Shown piece after piece: positions 1 to 15,000 of a stretch of DNA of 64,000 nt (the stretch's first letter is position 1; every line of letters begins with the position of its first letter). Source of the DNA: Ciona savignyi (taxonomy: Eukaryota > Chordata > Ascidiacea > Phlebobranchia > Cionidae); assembly GCA_000149265.1 (NCBI GenBank), contig CH003138.1, positions 62,001 to 126,000 of the forward strand. Direction: 5' to 3'. Made by a program: the position numbers and the translations under genes. The notes beneath the pieces are model-generated. The model worked only from the letters and a program-made list of their open reading frames with translations. It searched no databases and was not told the origin of the DNA.

Positions 1-3000
1 CGTTCAAGGTGTTGCTAAAGTTGAATTAAAATTTGATAATATTCACGTTGCTTTAAATGATCAGAATAAACAATGTGATAAATTTAATGAAAATCAGCCA
101 ATTATTCAAGATCAACATGCAAATACAAATGATGACAGTGGAGCTCTTCAACGAATTGATAGAAAGATTGTTTCTTTTGGTGAAGAGGATTCAGAAATGT
201 AAACAATTTTTGTTTTAATGTTTAGTATGATACCTAGTGATTGATATGTCCAACAATTAAAAAATAATTTTCATTTGTGAACTTGGTCAAAACAATTTTA
301 ATATCCAAATATATTATATTTTCAGATCGTCCATAAACGATCCTGCCAAAGATGATAAGTTAAAAAGAATGAGCATGATATCAATGTTATCAGATGCTTA
401 TGAGACTGCCAATGAATCGGTGGTGACCGACAACACGTATGAAAGTGCTCGAGTTTCGGACAAAATGTAAGACTTAATTCATCCATTGACGTTTTAAATT
501 GTAAATAAACTGTTTCTCTATAACACAAGCGTGGAAGAGGAATTCTTACTCACGCAATTACATTTTATTTTATAATAACAAAACAAACACAGCCATTATT
601 TTCCTCATTGTCCACATTTCAAGTAAAAAATTCTTTTCCGCCCCAGAACACCTGAGGTTCACAAACAGGCTGAGTTCCCCTTGTGCGTTGTCACTCATCT
701 CCCGGTGAATGAGACAATCACGACGATCGTAGTCGATGCTAAGACCGGTGACACGATCACTACAAAAACCACGGAGATATTTACCTCTGTGGTTTGTAGT
801 AATGAGGAGGTAATCCCAGAGCTCCCCCACGAGACGACCGGGGATAAGATGGCGAGGATGTTCGGGATGGAAACGTTCAACATGAGCCTCGGGGAAACAC
901 ACGAAGGTTCTATCTGTGACGAATAATTACCGTCCGACTTTTGATAGTTATTTTATATACTTTTGACCGGAACAGCACATTGCGTAAATAAGATTGATAT
1001 TTTGGTAATTTTGTTGGGGTTCAGTGGCAACAACCTCTCGTATCATCAACCTAAAGATTATGGAATTGAAGTTTACAACCGTCTTGTGTCCTTGGGCACT
1101 ATTCGGATAGAATAGTGTTTACTTATTACGCTGTATTTTAAATTTTCTCTATTGAAATAATTTACAAATTACATAGAAAGGCAATTGTTACACGTAACAT
1201 TGTATAAATAAATAAAAACTTTTTAACCGAAATTTTATTTCCAGAATATAAAGGAAACTGTGATGCTGGTGATGTCCGGAACGATTATCTTCAAGTAATT
1301 TTGAAATTGGTTTTTAAATATATTTGTGATATATTCAGGATGGCTAATTAAATATATTCTCACTTTTTATCAAAAATTTGTTGTATTATATTTACCTTTC
1401 CACTAGAGTCAATTTTATTAATTCATTTCAATGATGATCCTTGGAGGGAAAACATTCAATCACCTTTGTACCCAGGTTGAAGAAAGATTTGGGTTAGGAT
1501 CTCCTGGCGCTGATGGTGAAGTTGTCAGCATTGCAAGGTTGGTTTGTGTAGCTTGGCTGACATAGAACAAGTAATGCCATTATACAGCCCAGTGGATCGA
1601 ACATCTTTGATAATATCCATAAACTCAGTGAGGTTTTCTTCAAGGAGCATTATAACACAGTCCATCATCAGATTACGGCAAGCCCACTATTTGGTCACCA
1701 AAGCTATTTTACTGGGTTCAATACGATTACAACATTTTTCACAATTTAAAACTTAGTGAACCATTGTTTTATCTTCCCTCGAGACACCGCTGCGAAGAAA
1801 AATCTCGTTCCGCAGTTGTCCATCTCTCATTTTGGTTGTTTCAACTATCTTGCTTTGTTTTCTATTTATTGTTTAATTTTATTCACAAAGTTTTCAACAT
1901 GACTTATGTTACACAGAGGTTACCATGGTAAAGGGAGAGACGGTGTGAGTCCTGGCTTTACTGAAGGTTTGCACAACCAACGAGCATATGTGGGGGACAC
2001 TGTCGTGTTTGCGTGTATTGTTTCAGGTACAATGAATTATTACACCATAGATGCCATTCAATCACTAATCCTATTCACCAGCTTTCCCGGAACCAACTAT
2101 AAAATGGCGTCGAGAGGGAGACAGTGAGGCTGTTATGACCCTGGATGGGGATTCCCCTCGGATTTTGATCAATTCCATACTAAGGTTGGTGTTGTGTTGA
2201 TTGCTTGAAGACCACCCTAAGATGTTCAAACTTATCATAACTTTTTTTTAACATTAAATGGATCAATATGTCTACTTCAATACATTTGAAATCTGCCATG
2301 TAAAATTAAATTTAAAACCATTCCAATATTATTCAATTTGGAATCTGATGCAATAAGTTTTAACTCACATGGGTAAAAATAAAAGACAGAAAAGTTACGA
2401 AATCTACTCTTGTTGGATAGATGAAGGGTGGTTGGTTGTGTAATGCTTCATCCAGTTATAAAAACTAAAACGCACATTCCGACAATCAAACTATTTATTT
2501 AGGACACTCTGATTACCTCATGCATCCACTAAATGGGACCTTAGTGTCGAAGACCACAACCATTCGGAAAGTCTCAAACTCAATGATATCCTACCAAATA
2601 ACCTTTGCCAATATAACGCATTCACTATTTTATGTATGACATCACAGAAGCGATGAACGCGTCGAGTGTGAATTGACGATTCATGACGTCACAATGAGCG
2701 ATGCTGGTTTGTATTCATGCCAGGCTCGCAACAATTTCGGTCAAAGCTCGTGCTCCGCGATACTTCAAGTCTTCCACGATGACGTATATGATGATGTCAT
2801 GATGACGTCACAAATCCATGGAATCGATAGCTTAGATGAGGTGAGTGGAACGATATGAGATAATAGTTCAGGATTGCTATTGCATAATCCAACACACTAA
2901 CCCGAAAACTCATTAATTTTTCCTATTTTCATATTGAAATGATTAAAAATATATTTTAATTATTTTAAGATGGGAGACAATGGTTGTCATGACGATTTTA

Positions 3001-6000
3001 GTGACGACGATGTATCCATCTCTCTGGCGCCACCAAGTGAAATCGGGTGGTCGATTCAACCACCGGAGCCCTCCCACGTCACACTGCCTCATTGTGACGT
3101 CATACAAGGAATACATGCAAGCAAGATGGAGGACAAATCAACTTGTAGCCACGGTGACGTCATTTTAAACTTTCTTTCATTCTGTTGATTATTTTAAACA
3201 TAAAACCTACATCCGGTATTGCTTTAAGTACCTATTGCATGGTTAAATCTTAAATATAGAATTTGCGAATAGTTTCGAATATAAAATCTGTTTTTTTAAT
3301 ATTCCTCCAAAGCAATTCCAACCTCGTCATGGTAGGTTTGGCATTTGATTAAATTTTCTCGGTGGTTGGTGGTTGAATTGTAATATCGAAGTTCTTAACT
3401 GATTATCTATTTATATCTTGTTTCCAATTTTGTTATTAAATGAAGGTTTCATTTTTATAAAAATATGAAATCTACACAGTTATACAATGCTCTCGTTGGA
3501 ATTACAGGATTTTCCAAACCATTAAAAATCCATGTTCTTGAAAGCGTTGTTGTACGTGACACTTACGACACTAGTGACGTAACTGATGACGTCATAACTG
3601 ACAATGACACCAGCGATGACACGTCAACGACAGATGGGGGCTTCAGATCAAAATATCGCCACGTCGTCACAAAACGCACCTCCCGACCACAAACGACGGA
3701 TTTTCTCTCAGATTCCAGTTCAGAATCCGAGAGTTTCAGATCTTACGACCAGGTCAGTTTATAAATAAAATGTTTTTAAATATAAAACAAACATAAAAAA
3801 ATTGTATAATTTTCCAAAATCGAAGTTTAAATCCAATATTTTTTCCTAGAATAGGATGGATATTCATGTTTATCCCCGTGAATGGGAAAACCAAGGGGGT
3901 TAACACACGGCAATCATCAGATCACCTCGCGCCCATCGTCGGGTTACCGGAGCTATTGCAATGTGTTGTATATGATTCACACGTTCCTTCAATTTGGTAG
4001 AACCCATTAATCTGCTGGGTTCAGGCAATGTCCGTTAAGTGCCTTGCCCAAGTACACAACCGACTAGCTAGCGACGAGTTTCGCACCTGCAACCCTTTGG
4101 TTGAAAGTCGTCTCACTAAACAACCAAACTAACCGGTCGGACGAAGAATTCATGAAACTGACAACGTGAAAAGGGAACATTTATGGAATATGGTGTTGTC
4201 AGATTTAGATTGTTTATTATGATGTTCACCGATTATAATTGTCATTTGTTCGTCTAGATTGTGTGACAGGAAGTCAAGAACTTGAATAAAGTATTATTAT
4301 ATGAAGAGTTATTATATTTCCACGATTTCATGGAATTCCAGCTTCTTTCAAAGTTAGCTTCAAGGGCGTTGAAAGAACTCAGGAGTTTCAATTAATGGCG
4401 TCATCAGCAAGTTTGTCACCAATGGTGCTAATGCACAACAGCTGAGGTATTGTGGTCAGATCAGTGTTTAGTTGCGAGGTGACATGTAGTCTTTACATTT
4501 ATACGAGGACCAAGGTACAGTCACATGGATAGTGATGTTAGATCATTTAGATTTGGTAGCGACTTAGAGTAAAGCATAGATTCTACTAAGAATTTTAGCA
4601 ATTAATGAGTTCATAGTAAAATAGGCCCAAGTTAAAATAAAAGCTGTCATTTCGTATATAATGTCTGTATAGTAATACACAATTGCCATTATAGTGGTTG
4701 GTTTAATATTGCACTGGTAAGGGTGGAAAGCAAAGCATAGGTAAGTATTGTAAACATAGGAACAAATGTGTTAGCTTGTCTGTCTGGAGTTGCGCTAAGT
4801 TAATTTTAACTAAAAAAGTCTCCAAATGTTTACCTTGTTTAACGCCCATAAAAGAAACGCAGAAATATCGTATTTTACATATCCAATCGATAAAATATGC
4901 CCTTATAATGATTGTACTCTTTTTATATACCATACCAGGATGGGCATAAGTTCAATCCATAACCCAATCATTTGTGAAGATCAATAAATTATTTCCCCTG
5001 ATTTATTGACTGCAGCCTCGGGAAGTGCATCAATATGACATCATAATATTATCATTATCACCACCACACAGACGCTCGATGTTTATTACGCCGTCACCTC
5101 TATTGCTGGATCAGTATCAAGCTCCAAGGATGAGACGCTCCACTTGAAAGCTGGCCAACCCGTGGAAGTAATGGATGCGAGCACGAACCATGAGTGGATG
5201 GTTCGCACCAGACCATCGAAGAATCAGCCATCACGGTTCGTACATATTTGGCGCATGTGGCAAAAGTGTAGCAGCAATACACAAGTTTAATTCATTATTA
5301 GCAAGATTTTCATGTCGACTGAACTTGAGTAAAACCCACTTTTCCAACAGAACTGGGTTCGTTGATCCCGTCTACCTTTCCTCGCGTCTTTTCACCCCAT
5401 CTCCTGCCCCATCGAGTGTTACGTCACAACGTACAGCGAGGAAATTAAAGACATCTTCCACGAATCTCCATATTGACGATTCTCTCCAAATTCCTGATGA
5501 TATTTTGCTCATAACGTCATCAGTGATGAAGTCATCAAAAGGAAAATCCAACAGAGAAAATAAAAAGTAAAACAACAACGTTAATATTATACAATTTAGG
5601 TAATATCCTTACTATCATACTTACAATTCTGTGGGCACGAGGTGTCTTGCGATACCCGTGAATAAAGCCTGGCTTCCCACCCACGAGGATATAAATGAAC
5701 CAACCATCCACACACTGTAATAACTCCAGCAACTCGACTGTGGGCATGAGGTGTCTTACGATACCCGTAGATAAAGCCTGGCTTCCCATCCACGAGGATA
5801 TAAATGAACCAACCATCCACACACTGTAATAGATCCAGCAACTCAACTGTGAGCATGAGGTGTCTTACGATACCCGTGGATAAAGCCTGGCTTCCCACCC
5901 ACGAGGATATAAATGAACCAACCATCCACACACTGTAATAACTCCAGCAACTCGACTGTGGGCATGAGGTGTCTTACGATACCCGTGAATAAAGCCTGGC

Positions 6001-9000
6001 TTCCCACCCACGAGGATATAAATGAACCAACCATCCACACACTGTAATAGCTCCAGCAAGTCGACTGTGAGCACGAGGTGTCTTACGATACCCGTGGATA
6101 AAGCCTGGCTTCCCACCCACGAGGATATAAATAAACTAACCATCCACACACTGTAATAGCTCCAGCAACTCAACTGTGAGCATGAGGTGTCTTACGATAC
6201 CCGTAGATAAAGCCTGGCTTCCCACCCACGAGGATATAAATGAACCAACCATCCACACACTGTAATAACTCCAGCAACTCGACTGTGGACATGAGGTGTC
6301 TTACGATACCCATGGATAAAGCCTGGCTTCCCACCCACGAGGATATAAATAAACCAACCATCCACACACTGTAATAGCTTCAGCAACTCGACTGTGGGCA
6401 TGAGGTGTCTTACGATACCCGTGGATAAAGCCTGGCTTTCCACCCACGAGGATATGAATGAACCAACCATCCACACACTGTAATAGCTCCAGCAACTCGA
6501 CTGTGGACATGAGGTGTCTTACGATACCCATGGATAAAGCCTGGCTTCCCACCCACGAGGATATAAATAAACCAACCATCCACACACTGTAATAGCTTCA
6601 GCAACTCGACTGTGGGCATGAGGTGTCTTACGATACCCGTGGATAAAGCCTGGCTTTCCACCCACGAGGATATAAATGAACCAACCATCCACACACTGTA
6701 ATGGCTACAGCAACTCGATTGTGGGCATGAGGTGTCTTACGATACCCGTGGATAAAGCCTGGCTTTCCACCCACGAGGATATAAATGAACCAACCATCCA
6801 CACACTGTAATGGCTACAGCAACTCGATTGTGGGCATGAGGTGTCTTACGATACCCGTGGATAAAGCCTGGCTTCCCACCCACGAGGATATGAATGAACC
6901 AACCATCCACACACTGTAACAGCTCCACAATCCTCCAAGGTACTTGCTCAGTTGCCTCATCCAAGAAGAAACGGAGTTCATCAATAAACTTCGTCGAGCT
7001 TGTCACGTGATCAACAACTTCCCGAATCTCCCAGCAGCCGTGGATTGCCATAGTCACGTGATCTTTGGAGATCTGCAAGGAATTGAACAATTCCATTCCA
7101 AGTATATGACAACCAGTGATTATGGGGCCCGGGATCGGATTTCATTTTCATATTAATAGATTTTTGATATTATGAGGCGGTCGTGGTTTATAGTTGGTTT
7201 CATACCAAAGATGCATAAATCGGTAATAAAACATCCAGTTGAGATGGATTGTTACGTGACTACTGCTGAATCAAACCATCCCTATGTTTTTAAATATATA
7301 CTTGTGCAAGTTATTTTGCGGACATCGCGCGAACCCAGTGAATTATTGGGTTCTACTTTACTAAAGAAACATCTCAGTAATACCTCAAACAAACTAGAAT
7401 AGCTCCGGTAACCAGGCAGTGGGCGCGAGGTGATCTGACGATTGCCCGTGTAATAATTCCCATTGCGTGTTTCCCTGGTGATGAAACGTCATATCCTCCA
7501 GCATCCTGCTTCCCGGAATAATGAAGATCACCGACGCAAACCACCTCCCACATCTCTTCCTACAACATTCATCAAGATTCGAGGTTGGTTGCATATCAGG
7601 GGATCCACCTCACTCATTATACTTGGTTATTACGTCACAGGAGCTCCATCTCAGTCACGTGATCAACACTTTTGGTTCCGGTTCATTAATTCATGAAGAT
7701 GATGACGTATCGTCAGGTTTATACGACTTGTCCCGATTGGCTGGCGTGGATATGGCAGAAATCACCCAACAACCCATGCAGCAGCTCACACTCTACCAGT
7801 ACTATCTCAAGGTTGGATCTCCGATGCTCAAGCAAGCCACTTTACACCAATCCATTGGAATGTAATAAATTAAATATCGTTTTCCATAGAAACTTCTTCT
7901 TGGTGACTGCGCAGTTCGGCCACTGGAGGACGCCATCCACATGTTATCGGATGTTCCGTACAAAGCTAACATGACGCGAGTGTGGGGGGGTATGAGTGGG
8001 AGACCTTCAGATACCTCCGCGTTTGGCCAGCTTATTAAAGAAGGTATTTATGTTAGACCACAGAGCGCTTATTCCATCCTTGTGATGTTAGTGAACCTCA
8101 TGCTTACAGCCACTTGTAAAAGCTAGTGAAAATAAAAAAAATGTGTTTTATAAAATGTTTTTATTTTAATTCTCATATTTCTTTGTGAAACATTATAGTT
8201 CTCCCAATTCTGCGATTACAATTCAAATATTCGTTAATGTTCACGTTACCCTATTTCTTATTGTGATATTCTGTAGGAATCTTGCACTTGGTGGCGGAAG
8301 AGGGCGAGCGTTGCAAATCACGTCATCGACGATTGTTCTTGTTCCAGAATTATCTCATTGTTGCGAAAATCCACAAGGTGGCGAGAACCAAGCAAAATGA
8401 TGAGTCATTGTTCGACCAGTTGCATGAGGTGAGTCATCATATTGTAAGTCGGATGGTTGTAAGATCGAATCCTGCTGCTTGGTATAGTCAGTTGTCTCAC
8501 TCAAATGCACAACCCTCCCTGCATCCATGTATCTCTCGGATTAATACATCTTGTTCCCAGAAGTTTAATCTTCTTTTCTTTTATTACAGACAAAGGGAAT
8601 TATGTTGGAAGATGATTGTGATGTCAGAAGCTTTATTATCCGGTCATCATCAGACCGACTCGGGGTGGCGCTGTGGAGCATGAGGTTGGAATGTCGTAGT
8701 TCGGCCGGGAAGAAGAGTTGGAGACGGGAGATCGGGAGGATTATCATGGAGGCTAAAAACGGATGCAAGCAAGGTGTGTAATCTAAGAACATTAATCTAA
8801 AGCAGATACCATATCATATTGTGGTTATTCTTGTTTTATAAATTTCATATTAAACAAGATTGTTTTCTTTTCATCAATTACGAACAATTTCTTGTCCAAT
8901 ACACAATTTAAATTTTCATTCAGTTTACTTGTTTTTGTTTAAATAACATCTATTTGCTTTGCCTATTTAGAAATAATTATAATGACATTCATTGTCATCG

Positions 9001-12000
9001 TACAGGGCCTTTGTTTACAATTGAGCTGTGTGACGTCACAATCAATGAGGGTGATACGATGCATTTGTTCTGTTACGTCACGGGGATTCCCCCTCCTGAG
9101 GTTGCTTGGATGAAAGGTGGGTTTGTGATGTCATAAAGTAGGTGGAATAATGACTTAAGAACAGGAACAATCCCGAATCTTCAACCGATCATTGTTTTTC
9201 AGATGACGTTGCCGTGGTAACCGGAACTCGGATGACATCATCATCACGTGACGACGGTTATCGAGGGATTCATCTTTCAAACGTCACGAGAGATGACGCG
9301 GGAAAATATACTTGCTGTGTCATCAGTGATGCAAGCGTTATGACATCAGCATACGTCACAATACGAGGTCGGTTGGTCACTCCATATTATTTTGTCGTCA
9401 TAATTGATATTTCGTCATAATCAGCTCGTGAGCTGAGAAGTTAAAGAAACGCGATATTGCCTGAATCCATTTGGTCACTAAATTTGAGTGGATTAAACAA
9501 AAAGTCATTTTTCCCTAGTGGAAGAAGCTTGTGTTATTCCACACACCACATACTACTTGCTTTGCAATTGTTCGAGATGATTTTTCTGTCAAAAAACTCA
9601 CAAAGTATTTGTTGCATAACAGACGGAGGGAGCTAGAGAGTGGAGAGAAGAAATTGCTTTATGTTTTGTCGTTGAATAAATGTTTTGCTGCAAATTCTTT
9701 GTGGGTTTTTTGTCAGATTGTCCAAAATATATTAGTAGAAAATGAAAGTTTAACAATCTAGTCATGAAAATTACCGCATATTTCTTCTCAGAATATTTTT
9801 TTATCTAATTTTAGATTGAGGAACATAAAATAATCATATAAGAAAGGTTTTAATGGGTTGTTATACTAAGTAGAAAATGATAACGCATATGGTTGTTAGG
9901 TTAATTAGTTCATGTCATAGTGGATTAGTGAAAATTGTAATCTATATTAATGTTTCGACTTTGTTTTATTCGTCTATTTTCTTTTAAATTTGTATTGAAT
10001 TATCCAGTAGTTTCATTCCTGTATGCTATTAAAGAGGAATAGCAAAATTATTTGAAAAAAGGAATATAGGACAAACCGCCAAAACTACAGTAGTTAAAAC
10101 ACGTCAGTCAATACGCACGGTTTAACAGGAAAGAAAGTGATTTTGCCGTTAAACCTCGTATTAAACAGACAGTCCGACCTAACACTGGAAGGGAAGCCTA
10201 CTTTTCTAAAATTTAAGTGGAAAAAAAACTTGTATGAAATTCCCGGCGGTGGTTAGAAACCGTTGTATGGCCACAATTAGAGAGACATTAATATAGTTAG
10301 TTGAATTAGTTTGAATTTGTAACATTCAAGGAAGGACTTGATGTGCATGACATTAATTCACTTGTACGCAATAAAACAGCTAAAACGCGAGAAAATGGTG
10401 GATTTGCTGGCGTGATTTATTCACAATCTGTGACTACATATCTAATACATTTTAACTAACCTTTCTAACAAGTTTAACTAATTAGTGCATTTTTTATTTC
10501 TGTCATTTTGGAAAGTTAAAGCAGACTGGTCAGTGGTGTGAGTCCAGTAATTGAGTTAGGAGCGGGGCGATTTTCAGTGGTAACCTGAGGTATGTAGTGT
10601 GTGTACGTTTGTCACTTTCTCAGTTTTATTCACCTACAACTTTCTTTTCAATAAATAATGAATAATTTTTAACAGTTTTGAAATTTCGGCTGTTATAAAA
10701 TAACCGGTGCCGAACATTCGCAAAACGGCAGTCGTACTTATATTCTTGGGTCTCTCGGGAATTTCTCTGACGCAATTTACCGAGACTTTACCACTGTAGA
10801 TCCAACGCACATTACCTAACACCGCCAGAACATTTAACTCGATTGGATATTTTCTTTCTTACTATATAAAGACTAAATGTGAACGATCACTAGTTTCCGT
10901 GGAATTTAATAAATGTAGATTTCCCAGAAAAGGGTTAAGATTGGTGTGAGACAAACGCATTCTTTTTTGTTTGTATTAACAGTTTGTATTTATTTATATT
11001 AGTTTTGTAGTTTCACCTTATTTATACGCTTAACACGATTGTATTATAATTGGTTGGGCATATTTCAATTTGGGGGGTTTCCCGGGGAACCCTGAATAAT
11101 TTAAATTCTAGTTATGTTTTTCTGATTCGTGTTGAACATCTTTGAATCTCTTAGAAATTTGAAGTAAGAAAAAATTGGCTATAAAATCAAAAACGCTTAA
11201 GTGTTTTTTTCATATTTTTCCGATAGCGAGGATTCGTTGCATAATAAGAGCATGCCAGTTAGGATTCCTGCAGGTTTCAATCTGATTTAATAACCCCCTC
11301 TATGCCAATAACCTAGCGACATGACACGCCCTGCCACGAGTGTAACGCCGAAAAAAGCAAACAAAAGAAAAACAAAAAGTAAAATAAATATTTTCCTTTA
11401 GATTCGAAGGAAACACAAAAAAAACTCCAATTGTTATGTATCAAGTAGGCCTATACATAAAGTGTTGTACTTAGCACCAGGTCCTTAATATTTCCACCAC
11501 TAGGTGTTGTACTGAGCACAAGGTCCTTAATATTTCCACCACTAGGTGTTGTACTGAGCACCAGGTCCTCAATATTTCCACCACTAGGTGTTGTACTGAG
11601 CACAAGGTCCTTAATATTTCCACCACTAGGTGTTGTACTGAGCACTAGGTCCTTAATATTTCCACCACTAGGTGTTGTACGGTTATACACAAAACGGGTC
11701 TATTATTGTCATAAGTTTAAAACTCCGCCAAAGTATTCGCAACAAAATTGAGTCGCTTAACGGTTTACGTATGTGAGTTGCATACTGGGTGAGGCACGTG
11801 TTCGGATAGTTATATCAACTGGATTTTAGTTGTTGCATAACATCCCAATATTACTTAACCGCTCAACGTCGAAGTTGATCTGAGTTTAAGAATTCCATTC
11901 CCATTGGGTTTGGTGACGTCACAAATGACCTTAATCTGTCTTATCTCTATGACGTAACAGTTGCTGTGTCTGTTTCAGTATTACCGTCGTGTACCGAGAC

Positions 12001-15000
12001 GTTTAAATCCAGCGTTGTCGAAAGTAGTCGGACGTGAATGATTTTGTTTGTTAACTTATTAAGACAGTATCAACAAGCAAGAGTGGCACGTGGTTATTTA
12101 ACTGTTGAAAGGCAAATATCAAGTATAACGCGAATAGTTAAAGCTTCAGAATGGCTTAAACATTTCCAATATGTTTTATCAATAAATTTGATCCGTTGTT
12201 ACCAGGTGATATGTAAGGTTATGTGTAAGGCAATGAAAACCTTGGAAGGCAGCCCAGACAGAAATTGCGAAACCATTTTAATCTTCAGAAGGAGACACTT
12301 CTTAATGTAACTCGCTGATGAAATGCAATTGGGTCGCGTTCTTAACGTTTCACAATATGATGAATTAAACTAGACTCGTCATATTCTTAACCTAGAAAAT
12401 ATTTCGCTAAATATTATGGAATATTTTATAAAGAAAGAATGTTTCGAAAAGTTAATACTTTAAGGGTATTCCACTTTAGTTTGGTAATTCTTGCATGCAA
12501 TATGCAATTATATGTTGTTCGACAAGCCAACTTTTCGGTCGTTTAATGTGCTTTGATATATTATTTCAAAACTGATAACTTAGTGATATATGTAATGTAA
12601 CTCTCTTGTATAAAAATAGTTGTAATAAAAATTGAAGATATTTATAAGCTGGAAATTGGCAAAATTATTTACAAACCAATAATGATGCTTTTTACTTCTA
12701 TCAATTCAACAAATGTTTCAAAATCAAGTGATGTTGATTGTTATTCTACCCGGCAAATTCACGCGTTCATATATTTTATTCAATTAGAATATTCAAACTG
12801 GAGTGAATAGATGTGTTACAGTCCCGGGAGAATTAAATAAAAACATTTTTATCGTTATTTTAAAAGTTACAAAAATGTTGTTAAGACGAAGTATATATGT
12901 TCACGATATAAATCTGATGAATTGCTGATCCTTATTATTTTGTGTGTCGAGGTCAAACGCTGATTACAAATTGTTTATTGACCTATTATATAAAGTCATT
13001 CTTAACTTAATATGAATACTGTAAATGTAAGCCATGTGTGTTATATCAAACATCGGTTTAAAATTAATAGTGGGAAATCAAAACTCGCTTTTTATTGTTC
13101 GTGAGAATTTATTAATTTTCATCTCTATTTATATAAAATCTTATTTATTTATATTAGAAATATTGATTATTGATCTGTCATGGGTATGAAATTGTGAGCT
13201 TGGCTGAGATTTATTTGTTACATCATCAAATTTCAGCTTCGGAATTCCGCGTTGTCCCACGGGTCACACTTAGGTCCTGGACCGCCGGTTCACGTTAGCT
13301 TGGCTCTAATCATGTTTGTTCGGTATACAAAAATCAATACTTATTTTTACCTCTGTATAACCTGGTTTAATACAACACACCTCAAACTGCATTATGCATA
13401 CAATAAGCTATATCGGTCTAATCTTGTTTTAGTAATTGAAGGTAATTAGGGTTCTTTTATTTATATTCATAGTTTAAATAAAAATGTCAAACTGCAATAT
13501 CTAACGTTAGCGATTTCATGTTTGTACTATTTGTTATGATGTAATAGTTTAAGCAGGCAATTTATTAGCGAGTTATTATGATAGTTCCAGCGATTGCCGG
13601 TATCCAATAGCTGTTTACAATTTATTTGCTTTTTAGTAAAATTCTTGTTCATGAGAAATGACAAACGTCGATTCGCATCTGTAATTGTTGCGTCACACGT
13701 TGGACGAATGAGAATGCGGGCTGTGTTGTTATGAAAACCAATAATCATGACTCCATTTGAAATGTAATTTCATTGATTTCCCGGGGATAAGACTTAAGGA
13801 TTGTTAAGATTATGTTCGGTGTACCTACGTAATGTGGGAATGTGGGTGGAAGAAATAGCGTCAGCTGCACAGAGACAGGTTTCTCAGTGTTAGTGAAATT
13901 CTACAAACTAAATATTTCTCTCCTCATGTCTGTGCGAATCGTATACACCTTATGCCAAAACATGCATTATTAGGCATGGCCCTTTCAATTTAGACGACTC
14001 ATTAGGCATTACTGGGCTTGGGGTAAGCTAAAGTAGCTTTCTAAGATTCTCAGTGATACACCTCATGCCCACAGTCGAGTTGTTCGAGCTATTAGACAAA
14101 GGACGCATATTGAACAGCCAACATGGTTTTATCTCGAGTTTTAAAATAATAATGAACTCACATTAACAGATGTTGCGTGAGTTAGAAAACACTGAACTAT
14201 GAATCGTAATTATTACGTCATACCGGAACAGGGGAATACCCTTAATTTGCTTACGGATTGTGAGAGATTATGTCACGTGATCCATATTTTGTACTTGGAC
14301 CGAATTAAACAAGAAAAACAATCAGGTTTTGTTTTCTACCGTGTTGTGTCGGTTGTGTCGGGTATTGTGGATTTGTCTAATGTGTTGGATATGGCGAGCT
14401 TCATACGCTCGTAGATATGTTATGTATCAATAGGGAACCCCCATAGCTCGTTGGAACAAGAGAATTCGTCAGAATACCTCGTGTCCGCTGTCGGGGAGTA
14501 TGATAGAGACGTTACTATAGTTCCGACTATTACGTCACTATGGCGGCCGTTGCGCGTCCAATGACAACCAACAATAAACCGGTTTCAATCTTGTCACCTT
14601 CCGGCTTAGGGCTGGACATTCTTAGACGTAGTGATGTTGTTTGTTATTTAGTGTTTCCGATCGAACTACTTCAGATGTTGTCGATTCGAGGTCGATATGC
14701 AACTGATAACCGTTGTTATCTTCCGCAGTTCCGCCATATTTCTACAGCCATGTTCAAGACGTCACTTGCGGGTATGGTGACGTGGCTAAGCTGCATTGTG
14801 ACGTCACAGCTCTGCCTGAACCGAGGGTGAGCTGGTTCAAGCAGGACAAGAGCGCCCCCTTGCGGGAAACTCCGGGAAAATTCTCCATTTTGAAACAATG
14901 CGAACGCGTCACACTTACTATATATGACGTCACAATTGAAGATATAGGATGCTACACATGTAAGGTAATTATAGATGCAGGATCAGCTGTCTAAACTGGC

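Noticed and set aside
647..926. End of an upstream gene at the TAA 924-926
   Set aside because: A donor at 907 and exons at 1245 and 1476 continue the frame into the Ig domain with matching phases; kept only as a possible short isoform.
5596..7096. Staggered minus-strand open frames of about 94 residues (and the same at 16.0-17.0, 17.6-18.0 and 52.2 kb)
   Set aside because: They repeat every 109 bp with the minisatellite, and occur in introns; products of the repeat, not genes.
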